From positions 2,785,001 to 2,849,000 of the forward strand of contig NC_014551.1 in NCBI RefSeq assembly GCF_000196735.1: a stretch of 64,000 bases of DNA, given 5' to 3'. How positions within the stretch are numbered: the stretch's first letter is position 1; each line of letters starts with the position of its first letter. Positions 56,391 through 64,000 of this stretch are shown here, in pieces. The stretch comes from Bacillus amyloliquefaciens DSM 7 = ATCC 23350 (GTDB lineage Bacteria; Bacillota; Bacilli; Bacillales; Bacillaceae). The notes below the pieces were generated by a model. The model saw nothing but the letters and a program-made list of their open reading frames with translations, did no database searches and was not told where the DNA came from. The position numbers and the translations under genes are program-made.

Positions 56391-56424
56391 AAAAAAACAG
56401 ACTCCCGCATCAGAGTCTGTCTTT
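56391..56424 (-). terminator. Terminator after trmB
   Basis: Stem AAACAGACTC/GAGTCTGTCTTT-type with seven T on the minus strand; it overlaps the trmB stop codon. Confidence 0.85.
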
Positions 56425-57063
56425 TGTTCTCCATTTGGCTTCCGCCCGGTAAATCGGCTGGCCGAGCGCGGAGAATTTTTCTTCGTATTCTGTCATAATA
56501 TTGCCCTTCGGATCGCTGTTGTGCAGATCGAGACTGACATCCGTCAGGAGCAGGCCGTATTCGGAAAAGCTCTTCAGGGAGTATTCAAATAGACCGCGGT
56601 TATCGGTTTTGAAATGAATCTCACCTGTTTCGCCCATTACTTCTTCGTATTTTTTCAAGAACGTTTTAAACGTTAAACGGCGTTTTTCATGACGGTTTTT
56701 CGGCCAAGGGTCAGAAAAGTTTAAATATACGCGTTTGATTTCTCCCCGTTCAAATACATCATTCAGTGTTTCCGCGTCTATATTTAACAAGCGGACATTG
56801 TGAGCTCCGCTGTCCTTTACTTTTTGGACGGCAGTGACGATGACGCTTTTAAACAGTTCGATACCGATATAGTTGATATCCGGATTCTGCTTGGCCATTC
56901 CTGAAATGAACTGCCCTTTTCCCGTACCGACTTCAATATGGATCGGGTTGTCATTGCCAAAGACCGTGTTCCACCGCCCTTTATACTGAGCCGGATCACT
57001 GATGGCGATGTCAGCGTTTTCTGCCAGAAAATCATTCGCCCAAGGTTTATGGCGCATTCTCAT
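56410..57063 (-). CDS. trmB: tRNA (guanine46-N7)-methyltransferase TrmB
   Basis: A 217-residue SAM-dependent methyltransferase that makes m7G46 in tRNA. SAM motif EVGTGKGQF near residue 45, IGIELFKSV, and the catalytic loop [16 protein letters not shown] near residue 117. The ATG at 57063 follows GAGGTG at 8 nt; the long ORF to 57216 has no support. A few residues (KDRL) extend beyond the B. subtilis end, into the terminator stem. Confidence 0.95.
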   Translation of the reverse strand: MRMRHKPWANDFLAENADIAISDPAQYKGRWNTVFGNDNPIHIEVGTGKGQFISGMAKQNPDINYIGIELFKSVIVTAVQKVKDSGAHNVRLLNIDAETLNDVFERGEIKRVYLNFSDPWPKNRHEKRRLTFKTFLKKYEEVMGETGEIHFKTDNRGLFEYSLKSFSEYGLLLTDVSLDLHNSDPKGNIMTEYEEKFSALGQPIYRAEAKWRTKDRL

Positions 57064-57248
57064 ATGATTGACACCTCTATCTATAATTTCGAGTAACAAC
57101 ATACCATGAAACAAAAAGAGCCGCAAGCGCCTTTTAAAGACCCCGGCTGCATAAAAAAAGAGGCTCCCCGGTCCGGAACACTCATGTGATGCATAAAACC
57201 GCACCGCTTTGCACAATGTATGACACAGAAAGGATGTGTATATGAATC

Positions 57249-57527
57249 ATGGGCTTAACAAGCGAACATCAGGTCCGGTTATTAAAGGACATATTGGCCG
57301 ACCATCAATTGGATTGCTGCGGGACCGTTGCCGAATATGAACAGCTCGAGCGCGTCATCAAATCACTGATGGCCAACACCGGGCTTGATTCAAATATAAA
57401 AAACGTGCTCGAGGATGTATACCGCTACAGCCAGTCCGGCATCACGGCCGATTCCATCGACACGCATATTCAGGAGCACCAAAACCATTTGTCCCAATGG
57501 GTGGAGCAGATGAATTCGTACTCCTGA
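57249..57527 (+). CDS. ytzH: YtzH-like protein
   Basis: A 92-residue helical protein of the YtzH-like family (GLTSEHQVRLLKDILADHQLDCCGTVAEYEQLERVIKSL). No function known. The ATG at 57249 has a distant AAAGGATG; start is therefore less certain. Its TGA ends one base before the stop codon of ytmP, which converges on it with no space for a terminator. Confidence 0.85.
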   Translation: MGLTSEHQVRLLKDILADHQLDCCGTVAEYEQLERVIKSLMANTGLDSNIKNVLEDVYRYSQSGITADSIDTHIQEHQNHLSQWVEQMNSYS

Positions 57528-58337
57528 CTACTTGACAATCCGCTTCATCAGGGCATGAAGCTCTTCCATGGCATCATGATACGCTTTGTCGTTTCCTTTT
57601 GATTTGTGCCAGGCAATGAAGGTGAGGGTCTCTGATAACATGTACCATGCCATCCGCAGCCGCAGCCCTTCCGTGAGCTTCATGCCGTACATTCCAAGCC
57701 AGCTGTCCCACGCTGGCTCTTCGACGTAATGATACAATAAAGGGCCGAGATCCATGGCCGGATCGGCTATCATGGCGCCGTCCCAATCTATTAAATACAG
57801 CTGGTTGTCTTCAGACAGAAGCCAGTTATTATGATTCACATCACAATGGCAGACGACTTTTTCACCGAATTGAACCTGATCCACATGCGCTTCCAAATAA
57901 GCAAGGCCTTCCTGGATAAGAGGCGAAAATTGCCGCACGGCAAAGACGGCCTGCTTCAGCTGCGACAAAAGGGCGCCCGGATCGAGCGGTTCTTTTCCCA
58001 ATCTTTTCAGCATGTCGAGCAAGGCTTTGGATGTGTGGATTTTGCGAAGCAGCTCAGCCACCGGGCGTCCGCTCATATCCTTCGGCTTCAGCTCTCTGCC
58101 CGCCATCCAATGCTGAGCCGTAATAACGTCTCCGTTTTCCATCCGTTTCGTCCAAACCAGCTTCGGAACAATGCCTTCGGCGGATAACACGGCTAAAAAG
58201 GGTGAGCTATTACGTTTTAAAAAAAGCTGTTGGCCGTTATGTTTCGCATAATATGCATCTCCTGTAGCTCCTCCGGCGGGGAAGATCTCCCAATCGCTAC
58301 CTAGTAATTGTCCCAACCAGTTCATATCAATGTTCAA
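57528..58337 (-). CDS. ytmP: Aminoglycoside phosphotransferase-like kinase YtmP
   Basis: A 269-residue protein-kinase-fold enzyme of the APH/choline-kinase group. Catalytic loop HCDVNHNNWLL near residue 165 and DFG-equivalent IDWDGA near 184; the N-lobe has GATGDAYYAKHNGQQLFLKR. The substrate is unknown; sugar, choline or nucleoside kinases share this fold. Start is TTG at 58337, or possibly ATG at 58325; neither has a strong site. Confidence 0.88.
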   Translation of the reverse strand: MNIDMNWLGQLLGSDWEIFPAGGATGDAYYAKHNGQQLFLKRNSSPFLAVLSAEGIVPKLVWTKRMENGDVITAQHWMAGRELKPKDMSGRPVAELLRKIHTSKALLDMLKRLGKEPLDPGALLSQLKQAVFAVRQFSPLIQEGLAYLEAHVDQVQFGEKVVCHCDVNHNNWLLSEDNQLYLIDWDGAMIADPAMDLGPLLYHYVEEPAWDSWLGMYGMKLTEGLRLRMAWYMLSETLTFIAWHKSKGNDKAYHDAMEELHALMKRIVK

Positions 58338-58596
58338 CCCATCATTTCTTAAAATATTTTAGAATAGGCCTCCAGCCTTTCTCTTTTCGGCGGAGCAGCC
58401 TGTCATAAACAATTTCTTGAGAATAAAAAAGACAGCTATTGAGAGTCTCATATGCTAATCAATAGCCGTCTTATAAATTTTAGCGCTACAGCACAAACTT
58501 CGTCAAGCAAAACTAGCAAGAACACCTGTGAATTCTGAAGATTTATGTCGTGAACCGCTCTTTGCCGAGATAGATTTGACGGGTTTTATTTGTTTA
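58338..58596. other. 259-nt gap between ytmP and ytlR
   Basis: No gene seen on either strand. In B. subtilis 168 I recall the pullulanase gene amyX at this place; no part of it was recognised here. The only structured element is the hairpin 58424-58472. Confidence 0.5.
58424..58472 (-). terminator. Terminator-like hairpin between ytlR and ytmP
   Basis: Arms AAGAC-GCTATTGA and TCAATAGC-GTCTT with a 21-nt loop, then six T on the minus strand. It is 125 nt downstream of ytlR. Confidence 0.7.
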
Positions 58597-59526
58597 TTAT
58601 GTTTTTATTTTTAACGGCGCTCCGCCTGGCATAAGCCGAAACGGCGTCGTTCCGACAAGCTCGCCGTCAGCGTGAAGCGGAATTTTCCCATCCGTTTCAA
58701 AAATGAATTCCTTCCCCTTTAAAATCGTCACTCCGTCCATTTTGGTATGCCGGCCAAAGCTCATCGCCCATAGAAAACGGTACAGCGGAAAAAAGGACAG
58801 GTTTTCTGCAATGACAATATCAAAATGGTTTTCGCGGGGATTTGCAGAAGGCGCCGCTTTCATACCGCCTCCGTAATAAGGATGATTAGCCGCAATGACA
58901 AACCAGACATTGCGGAATTCATGCCTTTGGCCGTCTGCGGTGCAAGCAAATCTGAACGGCTGAAACCCCGAGGCCGTACGTATATGCGCAAGCGGGTAAA
59001 TCACAAAACCGAGACGCAGAAACCGAAGAACGCGCGAAAACGGAAACTCCGCGGCAGTCTTCAAGACCGAGGCATCGAAGCCGACAGACAGATGGTTAAT
59101 AAAATAAAGAGATTGGGCTTTGTCATGAAAAAAGTTGATGTTTCCCGCAAAAAATTTCCGTGTGAGCGGGCGGTGCAGGCCTTTGATTTCATGGAGGAGC
59201 GCCGACTTCTTAATGCCGAGGCCTTTGGAAAAGTCATTGTACGAACCGGCAGGCACAAAGGTCAGCTCAATCTGATCCATTCCTTTCAGCCCGTTAATGA
59301 CTTCATGCATCGTGCCGTCCCCGCCGATAACAAACAGCCGCTTCAGCTTATGATCCTGCATCGTTGAAATCTGTCTCGCCAGCACTTCCGCATGTCCTGG
59401 ATGCCCGGTCAAAAAGGAGCGGTGGCTAATCCCGCGCCTGGTCAGCTCTTTTTGAACCGATTTCCAGACACGCCGGCCCCGCCCGCCTCCTGAGACCGGA
59501 TTAATGATAAAAAACCATTGACTCAT
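58597..59526 (-). CDS. ytlR: Diacylglycerol/lipid kinase family protein YtlR
   Basis: A 309-residue DAGK/sphingosine-kinase-type protein. NTP loop GGDGTMHEVINGLKG at about residues 66-80, N-terminal INPVSGGGRGRRVW and FVPAGSYNDFSKGLG near residue 92, replacing the usual GTxND. Predicted to phosphorylate a lipid; the substrate is unknown (DgkB is the main DAG kinase of Bacillus). In series with ytlQ and ytlP, short gaps. Confidence 0.9.
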   Translation of the reverse strand: MSQWFFIINPVSGGGRGRRVWKSVQKELTRRGISHRSFLTGHPGHAEVLARQISTMQDHKLKRLFVIGGDGTMHEVINGLKGMDQIELTFVPAGSYNDFSKGLGIKKSALLHEIKGLHRPLTRKFFAGNINFFHDKAQSLYFINHLSVGFDASVLKTAAEFPFSRVLRFLRLGFVIYPLAHIRTASGFQPFRFACTADGQRHEFRNVWFVIAANHPYYGGGMKAAPSANPRENHFDIVIAENLSFFPLYRFLWAMSFGRHTKMDGVTILKGKEFIFETDGKIPLHADGELVGTTPFRLMPGGAPLKIKT

Positions 59527-59578
59527 CGTTTGTTTTCACCTGCTTCATAGATGAAGAGACATCTGGCAAACGTCCGTT

Positions 59579-60511
59579 TTAATCAAGCCATTCCTGTCTC
59601 CTGCTTGATTGACTCAAGCCGTAAGACAAAAGAGCCTTCGCCGCCCTCAGCTGGTGGTGCTTGATCGGCGCCGTATTTTTCTGCTGCTTTTCCAGCCACT
59701 CTGCGGCAGTCCGTTTATCAGCTATATCCAGCCCGTACGGCGGCTCCGGATAATCAATATAAGACGTTCTGCTGAACAAAAGCTTCCTGACGGGAATGTC
59801 GGCCTGCTTTTCTTTCATGATTTGCGAAACGACCGAACCCGTCCGATTCAGGCTGAGAGACGGATTTAATACTTGGCGGGTGCTGCCGGAACCCCTTTCT
59901 TCCCAGAAACGATGTTTTGATCCGATATATACACTGTCTTCTTCAGCTTCCATAAAAGCAGCGCAGAAAATCTCCAGCGGGGAGATGATGACGATGCTCA
60001 ATTCGACGGACGCCTGCTGAATTTGAAGAACCGGATGATACATCACAAAATAGGAATCGGGCAGCTTTTGAGCCAGCATTCTTAACATCCCGTCCCGCTT
60101 GACTTCCTGCGAAAGCTCAGACTTTTGAGAAAGCGTGGAGCTCGCCCATTTTAATTGAAAGTCATACAGCTGGGCTTTGAAAAAAGATGCGAGCTCAGAC
60201 TTTTGAGACGGAAGATTCCCGAACAGCGCCTCATCTTCCTCCGGCTCATCAAACCATTGGTGCCTCTTTTCATTTATATCGGCCGGATTTTCTTCTTTTC
60301 TCTTTTTTAAGAAAAATTTTTTTCGGGCCGGCGCTTGATCGGTTTCACCGCCGGCAGCCGTTTCTGTTGCTTTTTCTTCTTTTTTCCGGTCAAACTCTTC
60401 AAGAAGGGTCTCCCAGCGTTCCTTCTTCAGCCGGATATACTGGTTCATATAGTGATATGGATCAAGCTCATATCTTGATATGCAGTCATGAATTTTGATG
60501 ATTTGTGCCAT
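59579..60511 (-). CDS. ytlQ: Conserved protein YtlQ, function unknown
   Basis: A 310-residue, mostly polar protein starting [34 protein letters not shown] lysine/glutamate-rich stretch at about 40-95 ([13 protein letters not shown]..., [12 protein letters not shown]) looks disordered; the rest is mixed and has no motif I recognise. No signal peptide or membrane helix. Known in Bacillus as YtlQ/NERD-like-neighbour protein only by gene order. Between ytlP and ytlR in one probable operon. Confidence 0.8.
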   Translation of the reverse strand: MAQIIKIHDCISRYELDPYHYMNQYIRLKKERWETLLEEFDRKKEEKATETAAGGETDQAPARKKFFLKKRKEENPADINEKRHQWFDEPEEDEALFGNLPSQKSELASFFKAQLYDFQLKWASSTLSQKSELSQEVKRDGMLRMLAQKLPDSYFVMYHPVLQIQQASVELSIVIISPLEIFCAAFMEAEEDSVYIGSKHRFWEERGSGSTRQVLNPSLSLNRTGSVVSQIMKEKQADIPVRKLLFSRTSYIDYPEPPYGLDIADKRTAAEWLEKQQKNTAPIKHHQLRAAKALLSYGLSQSSRRQEWLD

Positions 60512-60537
60512 GTGATTTCCCCACTCCGAATATTTGT

Positions 60538-61089
60538 TTATGTCAATTGAAACTGTGCGATTTCTTCGTATTTAGGCGATCTGTCAAGGTGGGTCTGAAA
60601 CAAGGAAAACCGGCTGACGGCACTTTGCACCCTGCCGCTTTCAAACGGCACATCTTCCGGAAACGGCCGGTCTCCCGCCCACTTCCGCGCCATCGTCATG
60701 TGAGGATGATACGGCCGTTTTTCCACTTGAAAACCGGCTTTCAAAGCAGCCTGTTTTGTTTTTTCCCGCAAATCAAAGAGCAGTTCATTGTGTTCTGGCT
60801 CAAGGTGAAGCACTCTTGGCTGTCTGCGGTCGCCGAAAACGTCCAGATGCTGAAACTGTACGGTAAACGGCTGCACTGCCGACGCAGCATCTGCGAGCAG
60901 AGCCGATAGTTTTGCAAGCCGGTCTTCATCCGCGGCTCCGAGAAAAATGAGTGTAATATGATAGTCATGCGGATGCACCCATTTTTTGAATGTTAATGCC
61001 GGCTCCTTTCTGGCTGCTTCCCAAATCGGTTCAGCAATGTCAGCCGGAATCGGAATGCCGATAAAATAATGCGGCAATGAAACTTTCAT
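60538..61089 (-). CDS. ytlP: RNA 2',3'-cyclic phosphodiesterase (ThpR/LigT family) YtlP
   Basis: A 183-residue 2H phosphoesterase with the two catalytic motifs HITL (residues about 45-48, [10 protein letters not shown]) and HMTM (about 128-131, YHPHMTMAR). These enzymes open 2',3'-cyclic phosphates at RNA ends. First gene of the ytlP-ytlQ-ytlR group, divergent from ytkP. Start after GGGGGAGATCC. Confidence 0.92.
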   Translation of the reverse strand: MKVSLPHYFIGIPIPADIAEPIWEAARKEPALTFKKWVHPHDYHITLIFLGAADEDRLAKLSALLADAASAVQPFTVQFQHLDVFGDRRQPRVLHLEPEHNELLFDLREKTKQAALKAGFQVEKRPYHPHMTMARKWAGDRPFPEDVPFESGRVQSAVSRFSLFQTHLDRSPKYEEIAQFQLT

Positions 61090-61216
61090 GCGAGGATCTC
61101 CCCCTCTTTGGTTATGGTGTTATTATAAAACGGATAAGCGGAGAGGAGAACCCTGTCCGCTTATTATGATAGGATATTATGTACCGAACGTTTTATACAG
61201 AAAGGATGAGCCGGCC

Positions 61217-62149
61217 TTGAAAATAGTAAACAGCACGGCGGAACTGATCGGCAGCACACCGATCGTAAAACTCAATCGCCTTCAGCCAGAAAATGCAGCA
61301 CAGGTCTATTTAAAATTAGAATCTTTTAACCCAAGCGGCAGTGTCAAAGACAGAGCGGCTTACAATATGATCATTGAAGCGGAAAAAAGCGGACATCTAA
61401 AACCCGGCTCTGTCATCATTGAACCGACAAGCGGCAATACAGGCATCGGCCTGGCGATGAACGCGGCGGCGCGCGGCTACAGGGCAATCCTCGTCATGCC
61501 TGACACGATGACGAAAGAACGCATCAACCTGCTGAAAGCGTACGGTGCGGAGGTTGTGTTAACACCGGGGGCGGAAAGAATGCCCGGCAGCATTAAAAAA
61601 GCGAAAGAACTTGCCGAACAGATCCCCGGAAGTTTTATCCCGATGCAATTCGATAACAGCGCAAACCCCGATGCCCACCGAAAAACGACCGCCATTGAAA
61701 TCTATCAGGCCGTTTTGCAGCTCAACAAACCGCTCGGTGCTTTTGTGGCAACGGCGGGGACGGGCGGAACCATTACCGGAACCGGAGAAACGCTGAAAGA
61801 GCTTTTCCCGGATTTGACCGTCCATGTTGCCGAGCCGGCGGGTTCCCCCGTATTATCAGGCGGAAAACCCGGCACCCATAAGCTTGTCGGGACAAGCCCC
61901 GGGTTTATTCCAGACATATTGAATCAGGACGTTTACGATGAAATTATGAAAATTTCTGATGAAGATGCGTATACGACAACCCGGCGTCTGGCCCGAGAAG
62001 AAGGAATACTCGTCGGGCCGTCTTCAGGCGCCGCCTGCTTCGCCGCCATTGAAACCGCAAAACGCCTCCCTTCCGAGCAAATCGTCATCTGTATGACGGC
62101 CGATACGGGAGAACGTTATTTATCAACGGATTTATGGTCATTTGAATGA
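61217..62149 (+). CDS. ytkP: Cysteine synthase-like PLP enzyme YtkP
   Basis: A 310-residue fold-type II PLP enzyme. The PLP lysine is in PSGSVKDRAA near residue 44, the phosphate loop is GTGGTITGTG near 178 and TSGNTGIGLA near 70 is the substrate loop. It is a paralogue of CysK; B. subtilis YtkP is thought to be an O-acetylserine thiol-lyase, with physiological role unclear. TTG at 61217 is chosen (AAAGGATG 8 nt ahead); the open frame upstream to 61088 covers the intergenic promoter region. Confidence 0.92.
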   Translation: MKIVNSTAELIGSTPIVKLNRLQPENAAQVYLKLESFNPSGSVKDRAAYNMIIEAEKSGHLKPGSVIIEPTSGNTGIGLAMNAAARGYRAILVMPDTMTKERINLLKAYGAEVVLTPGAERMPGSIKKAKELAEQIPGSFIPMQFDNSANPDAHRKTTAIEIYQAVLQLNKPLGAFVATAGTGGTITGTGETLKELFPDLTVHVAEPAGSPVLSGGKPGTHKLVGTSPGFIPDILNQDVYDEIMKISDEDAYTTTRRLAREEGILVGPSSGAACFAAIETAKRLPSEQIVICMTADTGERYLSTDLWSFE

Positions 62150-62150
62150 T

Positions 62151-62182
62151 AAAAAGGGATGCCGCTTTCGGCGTCCCTTTTG
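62151..62182. terminator. Bidirectional terminator between ytkP and ytjP
   Basis: Stem AAAAGGGA-GCCG/CGGC-TCCCTTTT with a 4-nt loop between the two converging stop codons. Confidence 0.88.
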
Positions 62183-62185
62183 TTA

Positions 62186-63580
62186 TCACTTGGCAAGCTC
62201 ATAAATGGCTTGAGCGTATAAGGCGGTTGACCGGAGAAGGTCATCAATCTCAATGTACTCATCCTTTTGATGCGCGCTGTCAGGCCTGTCGGGAAACAGC
62301 GGCCCGAATGCGACGCCAGCCGAAAGGGATCTCGCATACGTTCCTCCGCCGATTGAAATCAGATCCGCTTTCTTTCCCGTCTGCCCTTCGTATACGTTCT
62401 GAAGCGTCTTTACGAGCGGATGGTCGGCAGATACGTGGTGCGGTTTGCTGTCTTTAAATTCTTCAAGCCGGAATTCTTCAACAGACATAAAGGCATCACG
62501 GATGACTTTGCTGTCTGAAGTGACAGGGTAACGAATGTTGATGCCGAGTTCCCCTTCCTCACCCTTATTGTATGTAAAGGTGCCGACATTCAATGTAAGC
62601 TCTCCGCTGATGTCATCCCTGCAATCAATTTTCAGCTTTTTGCCTCGTGTATCATTAGAAAAATAGTCACTGACAGTTTTGACAAAGTGCTTTCCGGCCT
62701 CATCCAGTTCCGCTCGCTCAAGGCATTCAGCAAGCTTTAAGCCGGCATTTATGCCATTATCCGGCTCCATTGCGTGGCATGATTTCCCGTACACCCGAAG
62801 CGTCAGTTTTCCATTTTCTGAAACCGCTTCACCTTGTGTTTTTGATTGCTCCAGCCAGTTGCTGAAATAGGCGTGTACGGCATCAAGACCGTCCCCTTCA
62901 ATGACCGCTTCAGCCGCATCCGGCACCATGTTCAAGCGCAGTCCTGAACGGAATGACAGAAGCCCGTTTTTTGCGTCTTCTTTATCAGAAGCGCTTTTTG
63001 CAATGCGCAGTGATGCGTCTATAATTCCTTTTTCTGCGTTAATGATCGGAAAATCTGCGTCAGGGGCAAATCCGACATCAGGCATTTTTTCGTGTTTGAA
63101 GTAGTGGTCCACACATCTCCAATCACTCTCTTCATCCGTTCCGATGATGATTCTCACGCGTTTGGATAAAGGCAGCTGCATGTCTTTGACGATTTTCAGC
63201 GCGTAAAACGCCGCCATTGTCGGCCCTTTATCATCAATGGCACCTCTGGCATATATCCGGCCATCCCTGATGTCGGCTGAAAACGGATCGCTCGTCCAGC
63301 CGTCTCCGGGCGGAACGACGTCGACGTGGCACAGAACACCGACGATTTCGTCACCCGTCCCCCACTCAATATGGCCCGCATAGCCGTCAAGATTTTTTAC
63401 GGTGAAGCCTTCTTTTTCACCGAATTCCAACAGTGAAGTCAGGCAGTCACCTACGCCTTCTCCAAACGGCCGGCCGGGACCGGCTGTTGATTCGTCCATT
63501 ACGCTGTTGATTTGCAGAAACTTCTGCGTGTCACGAATCAGATCTTCTTTGTTTCTGATCACTTCAACTTCCCAGTTCAT
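62186..63580 (-). CDS. ytjP: M20-family dipeptidase YtjP (PepV type)
   Basis: A 464-residue zinc dipeptidase. Metal ligands: His in LCHVDVVPPGDGW near residue 84, Asp in GAIDDKGP near 117, the Glu pair in GTDEESDW near 149, Asp in FAPDADFPI near 174, and His near the C-terminus. PepV enzymes cleave beta-Ala and other dipeptides; B. subtilis YtjP's substrate is not established. ATG at 63580 behind AAAGGGGA. Confidence 0.93.
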   Translation of the reverse strand: MNWEVEVIRNKEDLIRDTQKFLQINSVMDESTAGPGRPFGEGVGDCLTSLLEFGEKEGFTVKNLDGYAGHIEWGTGDEIVGVLCHVDVVPPGDGWTSDPFSADIRDGRIYARGAIDDKGPTMAAFYALKIVKDMQLPLSKRVRIIIGTDEESDWRCVDHYFKHEKMPDVGFAPDADFPIINAEKGIIDASLRIAKSASDKEDAKNGLLSFRSGLRLNMVPDAAEAVIEGDGLDAVHAYFSNWLEQSKTQGEAVSENGKLTLRVYGKSCHAMEPDNGINAGLKLAECLERAELDEAGKHFVKTVSDYFSNDTRGKKLKIDCRDDISGELTLNVGTFTYNKGEEGELGINIRYPVTSDSKVIRDAFMSVEEFRLEEFKDSKPHHVSADHPLVKTLQNVYEGQTGKKADLISIGGGTYARSLSAGVAFGPLFPDRPDSAHQKDEYIEIDDLLRSTALYAQAIYELAK

Positions 63581-63606
63581 CACAAATCCCCTTTCTTGAT
63601 AAAGAC

Positions 63607-63635
63607 TTGCAAAATGTTGATAAAACGAATAATAT
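63607..63635 (+). promoter_or_regulatory. Sigma-A promoter of pbuO
   Basis: TTGCAA (63607-63612), 17 nt, TAATAT (63630-63635), about 41 nt before the pbuO start. Confidence 0.6.
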
Positions 63636-63663
63636 AGATGATGTTTTGAAAAAATGTTCGTCA
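63621..63663. promoter_or_regulatory. Possible PurR double box upstream of pbuO
   Basis: CGAA at 63626-63629 and TTCG at 63657-63660 form an inverted pair, each in an A/T-rich context (TAAAACGAATAAT and AAAATGTTCGTCA) like PurBoxes. It overlaps the promoter; PurR control of pbuO is known in B. subtilis. Confidence 0.5.
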
Positions 63664-63675
63664 TTGGAGGTACTT

Positions 63676-64000
63676 ATGTTTCATCTCGACAAGCATCAAA
63701 CGACAATAAAAAGAGAAATTACCGCGGGATTGACCACCTTCTTTACAATGGTGTATATCATTGTCGTCAATCCGGTGATCCTTTCAAATGCGGGAATTCC
63801 GTTTGACCAGGTGTTCACCGCGACGATTATCGCTTCCATTGTCGGAACTTTATGGATGGCTCTCGCTGCGAATTTTCCGATCGCCATTGCCCCCGGCATG
63901 GGCTTAAACGCGTATCTCGCCTTTCATGTCGTCGGCGCAGGCAGCGGAATTACGTATCAGACAGCTTTCAGCGCTGTATTTATCGCGGGAGTCATCTTTA
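63676..64000 (+). CDS. pbuO: Guanine/hypoxanthine permease PbuO (partial)
   Basis: The first 108 codons of an NCS2/AzgA-type purine permease; the gene runs off the right edge. Start ATG behind GGAGG. Visible are the opening helix (REITAGLTTFFTMVYIIVVNP) and the conserved NFPIAIAPGMGLNAYLAF segment. In B. subtilis PbuO (YtiP) imports guanine and hypoxanthine and follows ytjP, the arrangement seen here. Probably PurR-controlled. Confidence 0.92.
   Translation, partial: MFHLDKHQTTIKREITAGLTTFFTMVYIIVVNPVILSNAGIPFDQVFTATIIASIVGTLWMALAANFPIAIAPGMGLNAYLAFHVVGAGSGITYQTAFSAVFIAGVIF

Overview
This is a stretch of Bacillus subtilis-group chromosome, most like B. amyloliquefaciens/B. velezensis. Almost every protein and the gene order from ytoI through argGH, ackA, tpx, sspA, thiI, ezrA, rpsD, tyrS, acsA/acuABC, motPS, ccpA, aroA, murC, sftA, trmB and ytjP to pbuO correspond to the B. 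subtilis 168 'yt' region as I remember it. The proteins differ from 168 at many positions, and several non-168 genes sit between rpsD and tyrS. Names come from recalled family and gene-order knowledge; no database search was run. No rRNA, tRNA, insertion sequence, prophage or CRISPR array was found.

Layout. 0-9 kb: end of ytoI, ytkL, ytkK, a 42-residue ytzD-like gene, argG-argH under an ARG-box-like site, moaB, ackA with an upstream cre, ytxK, tpx and ytfJ. 9-16 kb: ytfI, yteJ, sppA, nadF, ytcJ-ytcI and the spore protein gene sspA with a sigma-G promoter. 16-26.8 kb: thiI-nifZ, braB, ezrA, hisJ, yttP, ytsP, a GGDEF cyclase (dgcP) and rpsD behind an autoregulatory leader.

26.8-33.9 kb is the accessory part. 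It holds hmp (flavohaemoglobin), a Tyr/His-rich small ORF that looks frameshifted, a decayed yfkM-like gene, a 42-residue membrane peptide, an atypical SGNH hydrolase, an arginine-rich CotG-like spore coat protein with 36-bp tandem repeats, a cation-diffusion-facilitator exporter, a TrmB-type regulator followed by azlC/azlD-type amino-acid exporter genes, and a small ORF behind a near-perfect sigma-K promoter. In 168 I recall rpsD and tyrS as direct neighbours, so this is the most individual part of the window. It looks sporulation-flavoured and partly in decay.

33.9-64 kb is conserved core again: tyrS with a T-box leader; acsA divergent from acuABC with a cre between them; motP-motS; ccpA; aroA; the sigma-B-type ytxGHJ operon; murC; sftA; ytpR-ytpQ-ytpP; ytoQ; ytoP; ytzB; malS; ytnP; trmB; ytzH; ytmP; ytlR-ytlQ-ytlP; ytkP; ytjP and the start of pbuO. 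malS carries a single-base deletion that splits it into two frames.

The genes tie together around carbon overflow (ackA, acsA, acuABC, malS, ccpA and their cre sites), arginine synthesis, sulfur/thiol chemistry (thiI-nifZ, tpx, ytxJ, ytpP, ytsP, ytkP), cell division (ezrA, sftA, murC) and sporulation (sspA, ytfJ, CotG-like). I found no convincing undescribed defence or mobile system. The best candidates for something new are the coat-related small genes between rpsD and tyrS. Several start sites were moved from the longest ORF to the codon with the best ribosome binding site.
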